The translations under genes were made by a program, and so were the position numbers. DNA of 32,676 nucleotides. Source: Elysia marginata (lineage: Eukaryota > Mollusca > Gastropoda > Plakobranchidae). The notes below the pieces were generated by a model. It did no database searches. It was not told the origin of the DNA and saw nothing but the letters and a program-made list of their open reading frames with translations. Positions 21,017 through 32,056 of this stretch are shown here, in pieces; positions within the stretch are counted from its first letter, which is position 1; the number at the start of each line of letters is the position of its first letter. The stretch covers positions 119,186-151,861 of the forward strand of contig BMAT01006686.1 of NCBI GenBank assembly GCA_019649035.1, read 5' to 3'.

Positions 21017-21448
21017 TATGTCTTGCAGTCATTCAAAATGAGTCTTAAGTCAAAATTGGAAGGTAGCCATAACTTGGTCTCACAGAAAAGCTTATTTTCT
21101 CTATTTACAAATGCAACAAGCAGAAAAACTCTATCATGCTTCTGTATGAATTTATAGCCCTTTGAAGTTGGCAGGGTTAGAACTCGTGAATTTTCAGAAA
21201 GGGGAGAAAATTGCATTTACAGTTTAGACTGGTGTATAGGCCTTAGTAACCATACCAATCAAGAGTAATAACATAAACCACAAAATTCAACATGAATCAG
21301 GTGTGAAAACTGTTTGAAAATGGTACCGTCAATGTCTGAAGTTTTTAAAAAATTTGATCTCTGCTTAATACCCACAAAACGAGCAAGCCAATATCTCAAA
21401 ACAAGGCAGTATGACTTATGGCTTATTTGTACAGATTGAGAGACATAT
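21017..21448 (+). mobile_element. Copy 3 of the ~435 bp inverted-repeat element
   Basis: Intergenic. It begins TATGTCTTGCAGTC and ends GAGAGACATA, again with TA next to both ends. By eye it is closer to the 18354-18792 copy in some segments and to the 2981-3418 copy in others. It carries the same minus-strand frame, beginning MQFSPLSENSRVLTL at about 21216. Confidence 0.75.
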
Positions 21449-21839
21449 GTTGTGTGAATGTTTTTGCCTTTTTTTGTATTGGTTTTAACTATTATTCTTG
21501 ATTTGTCTCAGAGGTAGCATGCAGTAATGATACTTATGTATTGAATTGTAAATTTTTATGTCAGTCAAGCTGTAAGATGACCCAAAGCAAAACATTGAAT
21601 GATTTTAATGCAACCGTTTTATGACTGTGACGACATTATGACTCGTCTACTCTAAACTGAGGCCCGATTTGTCACACACAGGCAACAAGAGATCAATATT
21701 GACCCCACGAGGCGAAACGAAGTTTGCGTATCATTTAAAGAGGTTCTGTTCTTTATTGAGTTTTAAATAATAATAATAATAACAGGTTTTATGTCTTGAG
21801 ACCAAGGTGAATGAATCGGGTATCGCATATTTCATAATC

Positions 21840-21990
21840 AGGGGCAGCATGGCAGAGTGGTTACCAACCATGCCATGTTGCAATTGCCTTGAGAAAGCAA
21901 TTTACATAAACTTTTCCCAGTCCACCCACCCACAGGCAATTCTTGAATTGGTGATATGCGCCTGCAACATCCTGCATAATAAATGTGTTT
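21840..21990 (+). mobile_element. Possible SINE-related fragment
   Basis: GGCAGCATGGCAGAGTGGTT resembles the 5' half of a tRNA (A-box-like TGGCAGAGTGG). It is followed by CCTTGAGAAAGCAATTTACA and CCCAGTCCACCCAC, a pattern I associate with dispersed molluscan repeats. No clear B box. A short (AAT)n tract lies just upstream. Partial at best. Confidence 0.35.
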
Positions 21991-22089
21991 AAAGTGGCCT
22001 TCAAATGTACTGGTCTGCTGGGGCATTAGTGATGCTGCTCTGTGGCAACACAGTTACGCTGGGTAACAAAGCCAAATTTCCTGAAAGGA

Positions 22090-25000
22090 ATTAATATAGA
22101 GTATTCAAAGGTGTTGCTTGTTTGAATCAAGCATTTTTATGAGTTTTAAAATGTAGAAAAATTCATTAAGTTATCAGATCTTTCGGGAACTATATTAAAA
22201 TTTCTGTTAGTCTAAAATATAAAGAAAAAGAAGGTAAAATAAGACTTTTAGAGGGCTTAAAATTAGCTCAAATAAGGATTTCCGCCTTTTGACTCTTCAA
22301 CCTGGTCGCTAGACAAATACTCATTAGCAAGAGAGTTTGTTGTAAACTAGATTGTTTTATGTTCAGCAATGTGAAAATGAAATTAACTTGCTTAAAATTT
22401 TTAATGTATTTTCATCATACTTTTTATAAATAACTATGTTACCTTCGTGTATAATACAGGTATATTGTGTGTGTTTTCTAGTCAAGAGTGCAATAGTTTA
22501 CAGCTAATGATGTTGATTTTTTATTTACAATGCATAATGACACGTATAAAGTTGTTGTGTAAGTTATTTAACTTTGTCTCATAAAGATGTGATCTTTCCA
22601 TGTAGAAGTATTTTTAAGATGTCTCAAATACAAGGCCCTGCAGTCATACTTGATGTGTGATTTGCTATGGCAGTTTTCAATGCAAAAAAAAATTGGAAAA
22701 TGTTGATATCCCAGCATTCATTTCTATCAATAGAAAGTTCTTGAAAAAATAGATAGCTTTTCTTGATTATCATATAATGCATTTTGCTGTTTTTTAATTC
22801 TATGATAATCTATTGGAAGATTAAAATGTAAAAAAGTTATATGCCTTTAAATATGTTTTTTTCCCGCTTTCCAACTATTTCTAATGTTTAACTTTTATGT
22901 CAATATAAATCGGAGTTTATTGTTTCAAAAGTTAGAACTTTATTATGGGCAATATGAGTTAATGTGAGGAAAACAGAGTAAAAAGTTCTCACCCAGACCA
23001 GTTTTGAGTTAAGCCTTTTGAAAGCAAATATATCCGATTATTGGAAAGTTAGATTTACATACTTCTCAACCTTTTTAAAAGTACAGTACATTCTTTTTAT
23101 AAATTGTTTTAAAAAAGTTATTAAAATCCTACCTCTGCCTGCTTAGCCCTGGCTACATGATTACATCACAAATGGTCTGCAATGTTATCAGTGGTGCATG
23201 TTAAATGACTCAGTATTACTAATTTCTTTTTTCATAAATTATAATGGATAATCAATAGGCAATAGAAAAAGTTTAAAATTGGGAGTGTTTCATGCAGATT
23301 TCAAGTTTATAAAGCTTGGTATTTTTTTCAATATGGTTATCATGTGTTATCTAATTATGTCTTCTCTATAGATCTGCAATTTGATAATTATGTCTTTTGA
23401 GAGAACTATCATTTGCAAATATTACTATTTCTTTTTCCCTTTCCAGAAACATTTTAATTTTTAGTCTCTGTTTATTATTTGATTACTATTTTACTTATAT
23501 ATGAAGTACACACTTAATAGTTAAAAAGCGAAGGAGAACATTATTTTAAATATTTGTAGGCCCTACCAAACTCATACGCTGTGAATGTTGACTGAGTGAG
23601 GTATACAATGTATTGCAATAGAAGTTATTATTTAGGCCTACTTTAATGCTCTTATTACACAAAAAGGACTCATAGATATTAGAATTGGTTGAGGTTTTTT
23701 TTATATAAATTGTATTTGTAATTTTTGTTTTTGTTCTGCTTGTTGTGTTGTGTTCTGTACCCACTTATTCAGTCATTGTTAAAATAAGATCTCTCTAATC
23801 TCTTAAACAAGCTGTCATAATAAGTGATATTTCACAGCTTTTTTTAATTATTAAAGGGTTTATGGGGTTTTTTTCTATGTAAGCCTTAAGTATAAATGCA
23901 ATGGTATCTACTTTGTAAAGACATTTTCTGACAGAAAAAAGAAATGTCGACTCAATGCAGTGGTAGAAAGGTGCAAGGTATTTAGCAGTAGTTTAAGAAG
24001 TACGTCTAGAGCTGCAGTGCCTCAAAACAGCCTGGCTCCTTTGTGAATTGAGCCTTCTACTTTAAGTAGCTTTGGCAACTATGATTTTACCTCTCGTTAA
24101 AAAATATCTTTTAGTTTTACCGTGTTGTCACTGTGCTTCTCATTACTTCTGACTTTATGCATTAAAGCTGTAAAAAATTCCATAAATATCTACTGACTCT
24201 CAATATCCCATTCTATGTTCCTAATGAGAATTGTTCATAGTTCCAACACATAGGTCTTGGGTAAGAAGTGATTCAACAAAAACAGTTTGCCATGAAGTTT
24301 CAATTTTATTGAGTCAATATTTTGTTATGTCAAAGTTGGTAAAGTTTTATCTTAAAATTACAATCATTGATGTTGACTGTGTGTAAAAGTTTTAGATTTA
24401 AATATTTCAATCATTGCATTATGTACTGTATCAAGTTGTGGCACATATGACTTAATTTTTAATGTAAACATGTAGACTTCATGTTGTACAAAACTTTAAA
24501 ACGTACAATGTATATTTTTTAGATATGAAAACTATGTTGTAACAATGAACGTGACACTGACAGTTGTAGCTGTCAGTTTTAAGCCATAGTGATTGCAAAG
24601 AAATATTACATTTCTATTTTTAAAAAATGAGAATATACATAACGTAGATATTTTTAATAAAGATGATGCTTTAAGGAAAAATATTTGGCTTGTTGTTTCT
24701 ATTAGACAAGGGGAGAGACAGACAGATAGGCAGCATATTCATTATATTAGTTTAGATAAGATAAACTTCATCAATCCACAAAGGAAACTTGTGCTAGATT
24801 ATTAATACACGGATCATGTGCATACACATGACAAGGGTAACAAGGTTTCGACATTTTAGGGCAAAAAAAAAAGTGAATGAATAAATAAATGAATAAGTGA
24901 ACAAGTTGATAAACAAAGCAACATAGTGAGTTTCTTCTCTCATGTACATTCTTTGTATTCCGTGTCTATGCATACCTCCCTCCCCTTCACCTTTTTTTTT

Positions 25001-25660
25001 ACCTTTTATTGATAAATAAATGTCTTTTTATGCAAGTGAAATTGCTGGTCCTTAACACATTAGTATGTTACATCTGACACACCACCTTTCGAATTATGTC
25101 TCCAGAGATACTCAAATTTGCATAGTTTCTGATTTTTGAATGTAAAAATTTTTCACATTGCAAAAAATGATATTAGGCCTACTCGTATTTTTTTTTATAG
25201 AAACGGACAAGCTTATGAACCATCTAAATCTGATAGTAAGACTTGAATATTAAGGTGGACTGCCGGAGTATTGCATGCAATTAGTCTTGGGCATGTGAAG
25301 AGTGTGTCTACTCCCAACAGAGTTAAGGGTGAGGGCTTTTCATTTCGGGAGTACAAGATTTAAATTTTAAAAACCAGGCCCTCGCATGATATACTAATTA
25401 GAGTTAAAAAGCAATAACTAATATGTCTTATAACTAACATGCTGAATCTTAAGAAGATACCATAGGTATCTACATAGCTGTCCGGAAAACGAAAAAGATA
25501 TAGGCAGACACACACACGTGCAAAAGGAAAATGTAAACGTGTAAGCCAAGTGCAAAACTCCCGGTAAATTTGTTTCATCCAATTCTGGTGTACCTGTGTA
25601 TCTATTTATTCTTTCCTTTTCTATAGTAACTTTCTATCTCTTTTGCTTGTCTGTGAATAC
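22090..25660. other. Gene-poor intergenic DNA
   Basis: About 3.6 kb of A/T-rich sequence between the third ~435 bp element and the (CT)n/SINE pair. Only the tetranucleotide repeat at 24869 was recognised. No exon with flanking splice sites and family similarity was found on either strand. Confidence 0.65.
24869..24905. repeat. Degenerate (AATG/AAAT)n tetranucleotide repeat
   Basis: A run of GAATGAATAAATAAATGAAT-type units in intergenic DNA; no other feature. Confidence 0.7.
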
Positions 25661-25663
25661 CCC

Positions 25664-25664
<1 letters not shown>

Positions 25665-25711
<47 letters not shown>
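25665..25711. repeat. (CT)n microsatellite
   Basis: Roughly 20 CT units, ending directly at the SINE head. Confidence 0.95.
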
Positions 25712-25712
<1 letters not shown>

Positions 25713-26000
25713 GACCGGCTCTGTGGCCCAGCGGTAAAACACTTGCACAGAGGTAGGGAGGTGTTAGTTCGATCCCCGGCCGAGTCAAACCAAGGACTTT
25801 AAAATTGGCATTAGCAGCTGATCCGCCTACTGTCTGGCATTATGGATTTAGTTTTGACTCTGATCGGCCCAATGTCAGAATAATGTGACTGGGTGTGGTG
25901 TACGCAAGCGCTCCTTACATCACAGTGTGGCAGCACGCTTTCAATTTGTCCAGCGCCGTCTCTGGTGTAACCTGGAAGTTGACTGGGACGTTAAAATTCA
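25713..26000 (+). mobile_element. tRNA-derived SINE
   Basis: The first ~75 bp are tRNA-like: an A box around TGGCCCAGCGGT (25724-25735) and a B box GTTCGATCC (25767-25775), spaced as in a tRNA gene. It does not fold as a clean modern tRNA and has no intact acceptor stem, so it is a tRNA-derived head, not a tRNA gene. The tRNA-unrelated body holds AATGTGACTGGGTGTGGTGT and GTGTGGCAGCACGCTTTCAA, then ends near GGGACGTTAAAATTCA. I associate this body and GACGTTAAA end with dispersed molluscan SINEs. It sits directly after a (CT)n tract; I could not find a target duplication. Confidence 0.75.
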
Positions 26001-26799
26001 AACTATCTGTTCTAAAAGTATCTAGGTTGGGAAGGGTATTTTAGTGGATGCAGCATTGTTAAAAAAAAGCTCATGACTTCAAAAAATTAAAAAGGAATTA
26101 CCGTAGGGCCTACAGTTACTTTTCATGGTAATGTGTTCACTCTACTAGAGCTTATTATTTTGTATTATTTCTTTTCCCTTTCATTTTTTTAAATAAACAA
26201 ATATCTGCTTAAGAACTACATGTATTCGTCTTTTTTTCAATGTCACTCTTTGAAGTAGGCCAAACACCCTTGACGTTATAATTTAGCTTGAATCAGTTTG
26301 GTTGCGTGATGTTTGACGGGGTAGCCAGTGGCGTTTGTTTGAGATACCTGCAAGCATAGAGTGGTAAGATATCTTGGGTGCACATAATTCTATTATGTCT
26401 CTCAACCAATGCAAATGAGGTGGCAATTTCCCATTCATGGCGTTGGCATTTTTAACATTGCATTTTGCAAAGCCTCTAGAAAAATTAAAAAAAAAAAAAT
26501 TAAAAATTGCATAAAATTAAAAACCAAGAGTTTATAGACGGGTATTATAACTCTTTTCATTTCGGAAAAAAAAACATCGAGGAAATAGTCGAGTTTTAAA
26601 ATGCTTTAAAATTTCCAAGCCATTTCGACTGGTCGTCAGACAAAGTAGAAAAACAATTTCTGTGACTGGGTGTCTGCTGCTCACGATTGTTTATTTGGCC
26701 GCTTCATCGTTTTATTTCATCCGCTTAATTGAGTAAAAATACGTTGTGTTTTTATTTACAAAAAGTAAGGGGAGCAGAGATTTGAATTGAGTGGCAATT

Positions 26800-27180
26800 G
26801 AAGAATTCTAGCAAATTGTTCACAGTATTTTTTCATCTTGAATCAGAGACTTCGTATTACCATCTGATGTGGAGGAGACCTTTATGGCATCTAAGGTGGA
26901 AACGGTTTGCTTTTTTTTTGCCTTCTGTAGGTTGTCAACGTTTCACAACCATAGACTATAGTGGTAAGGATACTGCCCTGTAGACTTTTTAGCTTTGTCA
27001 GGAAGCAGATGCTTCGTTTGCACTGTGTCTCAGTCTATATAAAAATAAATTCCATGCTGTTTTTACATGTATTCTAGCCTTTACCTCTAAGTAATGTTAA
27101 CATTGCGGGAGAGGCTGATCCTCAGATAGCTAAAAGTCTAAAACTCCCGGGGAATAAAACAATTCACGGAGATATGCGAC
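26800..27180 (-). mobile_element. Broken LINE fragment: post-catalytic part of ORF2
   Basis: Intergenic. On the minus strand, the segment from about 26995 to 26890 reads KSLQGSILTTIVYGCETLTT followed by YRRQKKSKPF. This matches the LINE block usually written VYxxxVLxTLLYGxExWTxYRR, with RSPPHQM after it. Weaker matches (VKARIHVKTAWN) extend upstream to about 27110 or further. Stops and frame shifts interrupt it, so the copy is dead. The block belongs downstream of the catalytic box, between the parts seen at 2250-2790 and 5135-5345. Outer limits are approximate. Confidence 0.65.
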
Positions 27181-28500
27181 TCGTGGTATTGGCGCCTAGA
27201 GACTAGTTTAAAAATCACCTCAGTCGTTTTTGGGTTGTTTTTTTTTTTTTTTTTTGGTGCTACTGGTGAGACCGGATTTTCGCAGGCTGCTGAGAAATTG
27301 GCGTTGAAGAGACATCTGCAAAAAGAAAATCTTAAATCAATGTCTCCCTCGTGATGACCTTAGTCTTCGTAGATTGAACAGCTTTACATAATAAGAATTC
27401 ACTATAAGAGCGCATAAAACCCACTAAACAGTGATCCGTGGCGCTGATACATAAGCTACATTACAGTAGAACAAAGCTACCTTTGATAGATTAGTTAAAA
27501 CCATTCAAATCACTCCTGTTCTGAACCCTGATACAAAGCGTGCAAGTTACAAAGACGCCTGTCAGAATAGCCGAAAACATCATGCTGAACAATGTCGGTG
27601 CTTGGACACATCACTACCTTATTTCCTTAGTTGCTGCAAAAGGCATTGAAGATTTTCCTTCATCACAAACCCGGACTTTCAAGCCATTATAATATATTCT
27701 TGGTCGAAATATTGCCAATTTTTTTCATGTTTTTCATAGCCCAACCCAACTATCAACAATAGTTGTGTTAAGACACATGTACTCTTTCCTGCTAGAAATA
27801 AAACTACCACACGGTATATGGAAAGAGAAAGAGAACTTGAGGGTTAACAATATTGAAATTAGAGATAGAATGATGGATAAGATAAGGACAACGAGACGGG
27901 AGAAAAGACGGGTACAGAATTAAAACTAGTGAAAAAGAGAGGAATGAAGACAGACAGAAAGATTTTTTATTGGTGGAAAGTAAAAAAAAGACTGATACAG
28001 GCCACAGGTTTCCTTTTAGTTCGAGGTCTTCGATGAGCCTGGCCTACACACCGAACTATTATTATAATTAAACCAGACCTAGATCTATTCAATTAAAAAG
28101 CTGCATTGCGCAAAATAAACAATTACATGTATAAGGATAAGTGGGGCTTAAGCTATTCCTCACAATGAGAGACAGATAATCCAGTGCCCATTAAATGCTT
28201 CTCCTCCTGTTACAATACACACCTCCAACAACAATAACACTTCTCAACAAGAAGCGCAACTCCAAATGTTTCTACTTTAGTTTCTAGAGCTAAGAGCAGT
28301 GACAAACTGACAAACAATATATATATGGATCTCGATCGCAACTCTGAAATTCCTTTTTTTATTTTTTCCAAATGCGTAAATCTAGTCTACCCATAACCTT
28401 AGAAAATACAAGTTGAAAATTAATTCTGAAATATATATTCATAGGGGGCTAATAAACTGGACCACAGTGAAATACCTTTAAGAGCCTTAGAAGCCGTGAA
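27181..28500. other. Intergenic DNA upstream of TMEM222
   Basis: Contains a T homopolymer near 27238-27256 and a purine-rich tract at 27820-27970. The TMEM222 promoter and 5' UTR must lie at the right end. No TATA box or other core motif is obvious. Confidence 0.6.
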
Positions 28501-31500
28501 ATGAACGAGGATTCTAACACCAATAAAGCAGAAAGGGATCGTACACATTTCGACATGCCTTCAGCCCCTGGAAGTGGAAGTACCTTGAACCTCTATAATG
28601 GAACAAAGATCAATGCCAAACAAAACCGGTTTCCTCACTGCATTGTATGGACCCCCTTGCCTTGTATCACGTACGTGCAGGGGCCTTTAAAATCTTAATC
28701 TATGTATTAAAATTCAAGACTAATAGAATGTAGATCAGACATCTAGATCTAGATCTATGTGAATATATGTCTGGCATCGATGGTGAATGAGTCAAGTAAA
28801 GCCGTTTAAAAGCCTTTTCTTTTCTTTTTCTCTGTATTTTAACGGGCACTAACAAAATATTTAATAAGTTAATATCTTTTATGATTCCCAAAATAGGCTT
28901 AGATCTAGATTCTAGATCTTTGATCTATTGTATTATTAATTTTTTTGTGCATTTTGGAAGCTTAGAAAAACGTCTTGTTCGAAACAACAACACCTTTTAG
29001 GGTTGACTCATTCAGCGTGTGGGAGCAAGGACATATCTCGCGACAAGGGCGAAGGAGTCAAACATCATTCTTTGAGAAAATGCCTTAAAGTTGTTGAAGT
29101 CTTTTTAACATTTATGAGCTAATGAAAAAGGAAGTGACAGACACAAATTGAAAAATTTACTCATAGATTTAGAGAAAAATTTGTTCCTTCTTGTTGTAAG
29201 GTTGAATAATTTTTTTTTTCTGAAACTAGATCTACATCTATTTATATGCAAGCAGTGGAAGATTCATTTTGCTGAAAAAAATCCAAACCTTGGGATTTGA
29301 AGTATGCAACATCGACTTCGCATTCACCCTTATTACAGGACATATTGATGCCATTTTTGATTTTATGATTTTTCAGAACTTTAATTTTCCACTGTTTGCT
29401 TGTTTCTTTTTTTTTTTTTAATTTTAAGCCTAGATGCATGTACATATGAAAAAACATTTGTGGCATAATTTTATTATGGTATTTAAAGTTAAATTTAAAA
29501 TCTTCTTAAAAACTTAAAGATTAGTTTTTTGCAATCCTAAATGATATATATACAGATCTCTCTCATTTCCTCTCCTCTCTCTTTTTTGTTATGCGTACAA
29601 CCTAGTATTACATACACTATATCCCTTTAAATTTTTCAGTTGGTTCCTACCTATAATTGGACACATGGGAATTTGTACAACCCAGGGAATCATTCGGGAT
29701 TTTGCAGGACCTTACTACGTGTCCGTAAGTTTCTCAGGCTTTAATCTCTGGAGATTATTGGAAAGTTGAGGTGACAAAATGTATTGAAGTTATATAAAAC
29801 GTGAAATATAAGTTTATAAATCAATGTTTTGATTATAGTCGAACCTGCCCAAGGCAACCATTGAAGATCAATAACGACTATGGTCATGATGGATAGATAT
29901 TCATGCCGGGGAGCAAGCTTGCAAACATGACATGTACCCTGTTAAGTTGTTTATCTTCAATGACCATAAAATCATGACATGCCTAGCCAATGTCGGCATT
30001 ATTTAGATTAAAACCTAACCCTTTAATTCAACACAGAGACATTTCTGTCTCTTTAAAATAACTGAATATATTTTTAATCCAAGAATTGGTATTGGTAATC
30101 AAGACCAATTGACTCTTTTTATAATGCAACTTATTGATTGGTGTGAGAAACTGTCCACAAGTTGTCTATGACAGTGTCTTAAAAACCCAACCACTGTTAC
30201 CTAGCTTTACATTCCCTATTGCACAGCTAAACAGTTAGAAAATTTAATAGAGATTGCCCCTAGTTAAACATTAAGTAAAAGGTATAGATATGTGAGGGGA
30301 AGGAAAGGCGCAGTGATGGGCTGCATGGCCTACCTGGGCAATTGTTTACATTTTGCCATCTTATTTGTAGATTTACATGATTGTTAAATACAAAAATTTA
30401 TGGAACGGGGAGAGAGTAGCATGTCAGACTTCTGGACAGGGAGCTGATGGGTTCTTCTCAGGTCAAGGATGGTCAGTTGCAGAGGTTTTTTCAAAGAGAA
30501 TGCTAGGATTAGTGAGGGATAAAAAGATGCCTAAGGATGCGATGTTAAGGTGGTCATCATGGAGGATATTAAAACATAGAAAAAATGCAAGGGAGTCGTA
30601 GAAAAGAGGTCGGCAATACATCTGGTCACTTTTGTGGTCGGCTAAGAAGGTTTCACTGTACTTGTTTCAGATCATAACATAAATATTCATCTTACAATCA
30701 GCCTTTTGATCTTTTAAAGCAAGTTCAGTCTGTGAAAGAAAGCAAGTTCATTCTGTAAAAGAAAAGTTCGGAATGCCTGTATTGAAACTTGTATTAATTT
30801 TGTCTAATTTTTTCAGCTTTTTTCTTCAACGTCAACAGCTGATGTTAGTGCAATATAAAATTGTAAAGGTTTTAAATAAGTTCTAGGATGAAAACTTACT
30901 TTTTATTGAACCACCCTCAGGCATATTTATGTATATTTTTTACTACTTTTAATTTCTTTTTAACAGGAAGATGACATGGCGTTTGGAAACCCTGTAAAGT
31001 AAGCATCTTACATTATTGTTTCCATTTTCTTTATCCGTCAGTTGTAGTGCAAATGATTTTACTTGTTTTGAGTGAGTTTATTATATATTTGTCAGAAATC
31101 TAAATTGTCCTCTTATGGTTGGGTAGAAATTTATAGTTCCAACTATTATGAAAGACTAGCTTGATTAAATTTTGTGGAAGTACTACATTTTATTAATATA
31201 CAAACCTGACATAGTTTTTTTTTCCTATATGATAAAAGAAAATTAAATAATCTGAGTTCTGTACACCTCTTTGTTTCAAAGATCCTGGTAGATGAAATTC
31301 AGAAATTAAAAAGTTTATGTATATACATGTAGTAATGGTTCTGATCTGTTGGCGGGTAATTGTGTATCAAAAGTTGCCAAGAGCGTTGTAATAGAGAAGC
31401 TCTGTGTGATATTTTCTGTTGTCTTGCCACCCAAAGGGATACAGTGCAATCTGTAAGAAGGAAGGCAAAAGAGATTGGTGTTTCCCTCGTTATGATGTAG

Positions 31501-32056
31501 ATTAAGTCAGAACCATTGGATTCCTCGTAATAATTAAAAAAAACCCAGAAGTTCTTTTAAATGCTTGAAATTACAATCAAAAGCTCAATGCAAAAATATG
31601 CAAAGAACCCCCCCAAAAAAAAAGTTTGAATTTTTTTTCTTTTGCTCTCAGTGGAGATAAATTTGTTTTCACCTTGGTGTTCTTAAATAGTAAACAAACT
31701 GAATACCTCACAAACTGCTTTTTATTTTAATAATAGACTTTTGAAAGTATGACCCCGTGTACTGGGTTATTAAAAAATTCTTTATATTGTATAGTCCATA
31801 AGCTATAAGTGTTAGCCATTGGTAAGCAAAGAAACAAAATGATTGGATAGACTACATATATACAAGGTTGATTGCTACTATACTAGAATGAGGATGAAAC
31901 TTTGTGTTACAATGCCTTCCTTCTCAGAAATTGTCAAGACCTGATTCTATGAATGTTTGTAGGTACTGGCAGCTTGATCCTTCCAAAGCACAGAATGGGA
32001 AAGACTCCTGGGACAAATCAGTTCACATGGCCTCAGAAGAATACAAACACAGGATG
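28501..32056 (+). CDS. TMEM222: TMEM222 (DUF778/RTE1 family membrane protein), first 4 coding exons, 3' end beyond the window
   Basis: Exons 28501-28670, 29640-29724, 30967-30998 and 31963-32056 have GT-AG borders and join in phase to 127 codons. The exon ending at 32056 is followed by a GTAAGA donor, so more exons lie to the right. Human TMEM222 is about 208 aa, so roughly 60% is here. The N terminus (1-41) is polar and unlike the human one. From residue 42 conservation is strong: NRFPHCIVWTPLPCI, then WFLPIIGHMGICTT (first membrane segment, ~56-72), IIRDFAGPYYVSEDDMAFG, and SEEYKHRM at the window's end. The missing part should hold the Cys/His motif and two more membrane helices. The family includes plant RTE1, a Golgi/ER protein that acts with ethylene receptors; the animal role is little known. 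The start codon is the first ATG, with the conserved core 41 codons in; no TATA box is evident upstream. Confidence 0.95.
29836..30658. mobile_element. Candidate mariner/pogo-like non-autonomous element
   Basis: Intron 2 of TMEM222. Left end TAGTCGAACCTGCCCAAGGC and right end (read inward) CAGTGAAACCTTCTTAGCC are similar inverted ends, and TA lies outside both (29834-29835, 30659-30660). CAGT-G/C-AAACCT ends with TA targets are the usual pattern of pogo/Tigger-type elements. The 823 bp interior shows no transposase; the open frame at 30377-30601 has no recognised motif. The inverted match is short and imperfect, so a chance pairing is possible. Confidence 0.4.
30999..31962. other. TMEM222 intron 3
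   Basis: A/T-rich apart from the weak inverted pair at 31332-31522. Nothing else recognised. Confidence 0.75.
31332..31522. repeat. Weak ~190 bp inverted-repeat pair
   Basis: AATGGTTCTGATC near 31334 is matched in reverse complement by GTCAGAACCATT near 31508 in TMEM222 intron 3. Only about 11-12 bases pair, so this may be a worn foldback element or chance. Confidence 0.25.

Noticed and set aside
25713-25785. A functional tRNA gene
   Set aside because: A and B boxes are present but the acceptor stem and clover-leaf do not close; it continues into a SINE body.
25596-25802. 68-codon open frame with Ser-Leu repeats
   Set aside because: It is the (CT)n tract read through into the SINE head.
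30377-30601. 74-codon plus-strand open frame in TMEM222 intron 2
   Set aside because: No recognisable domain, no splice context, and it lies inside a candidate transposon.
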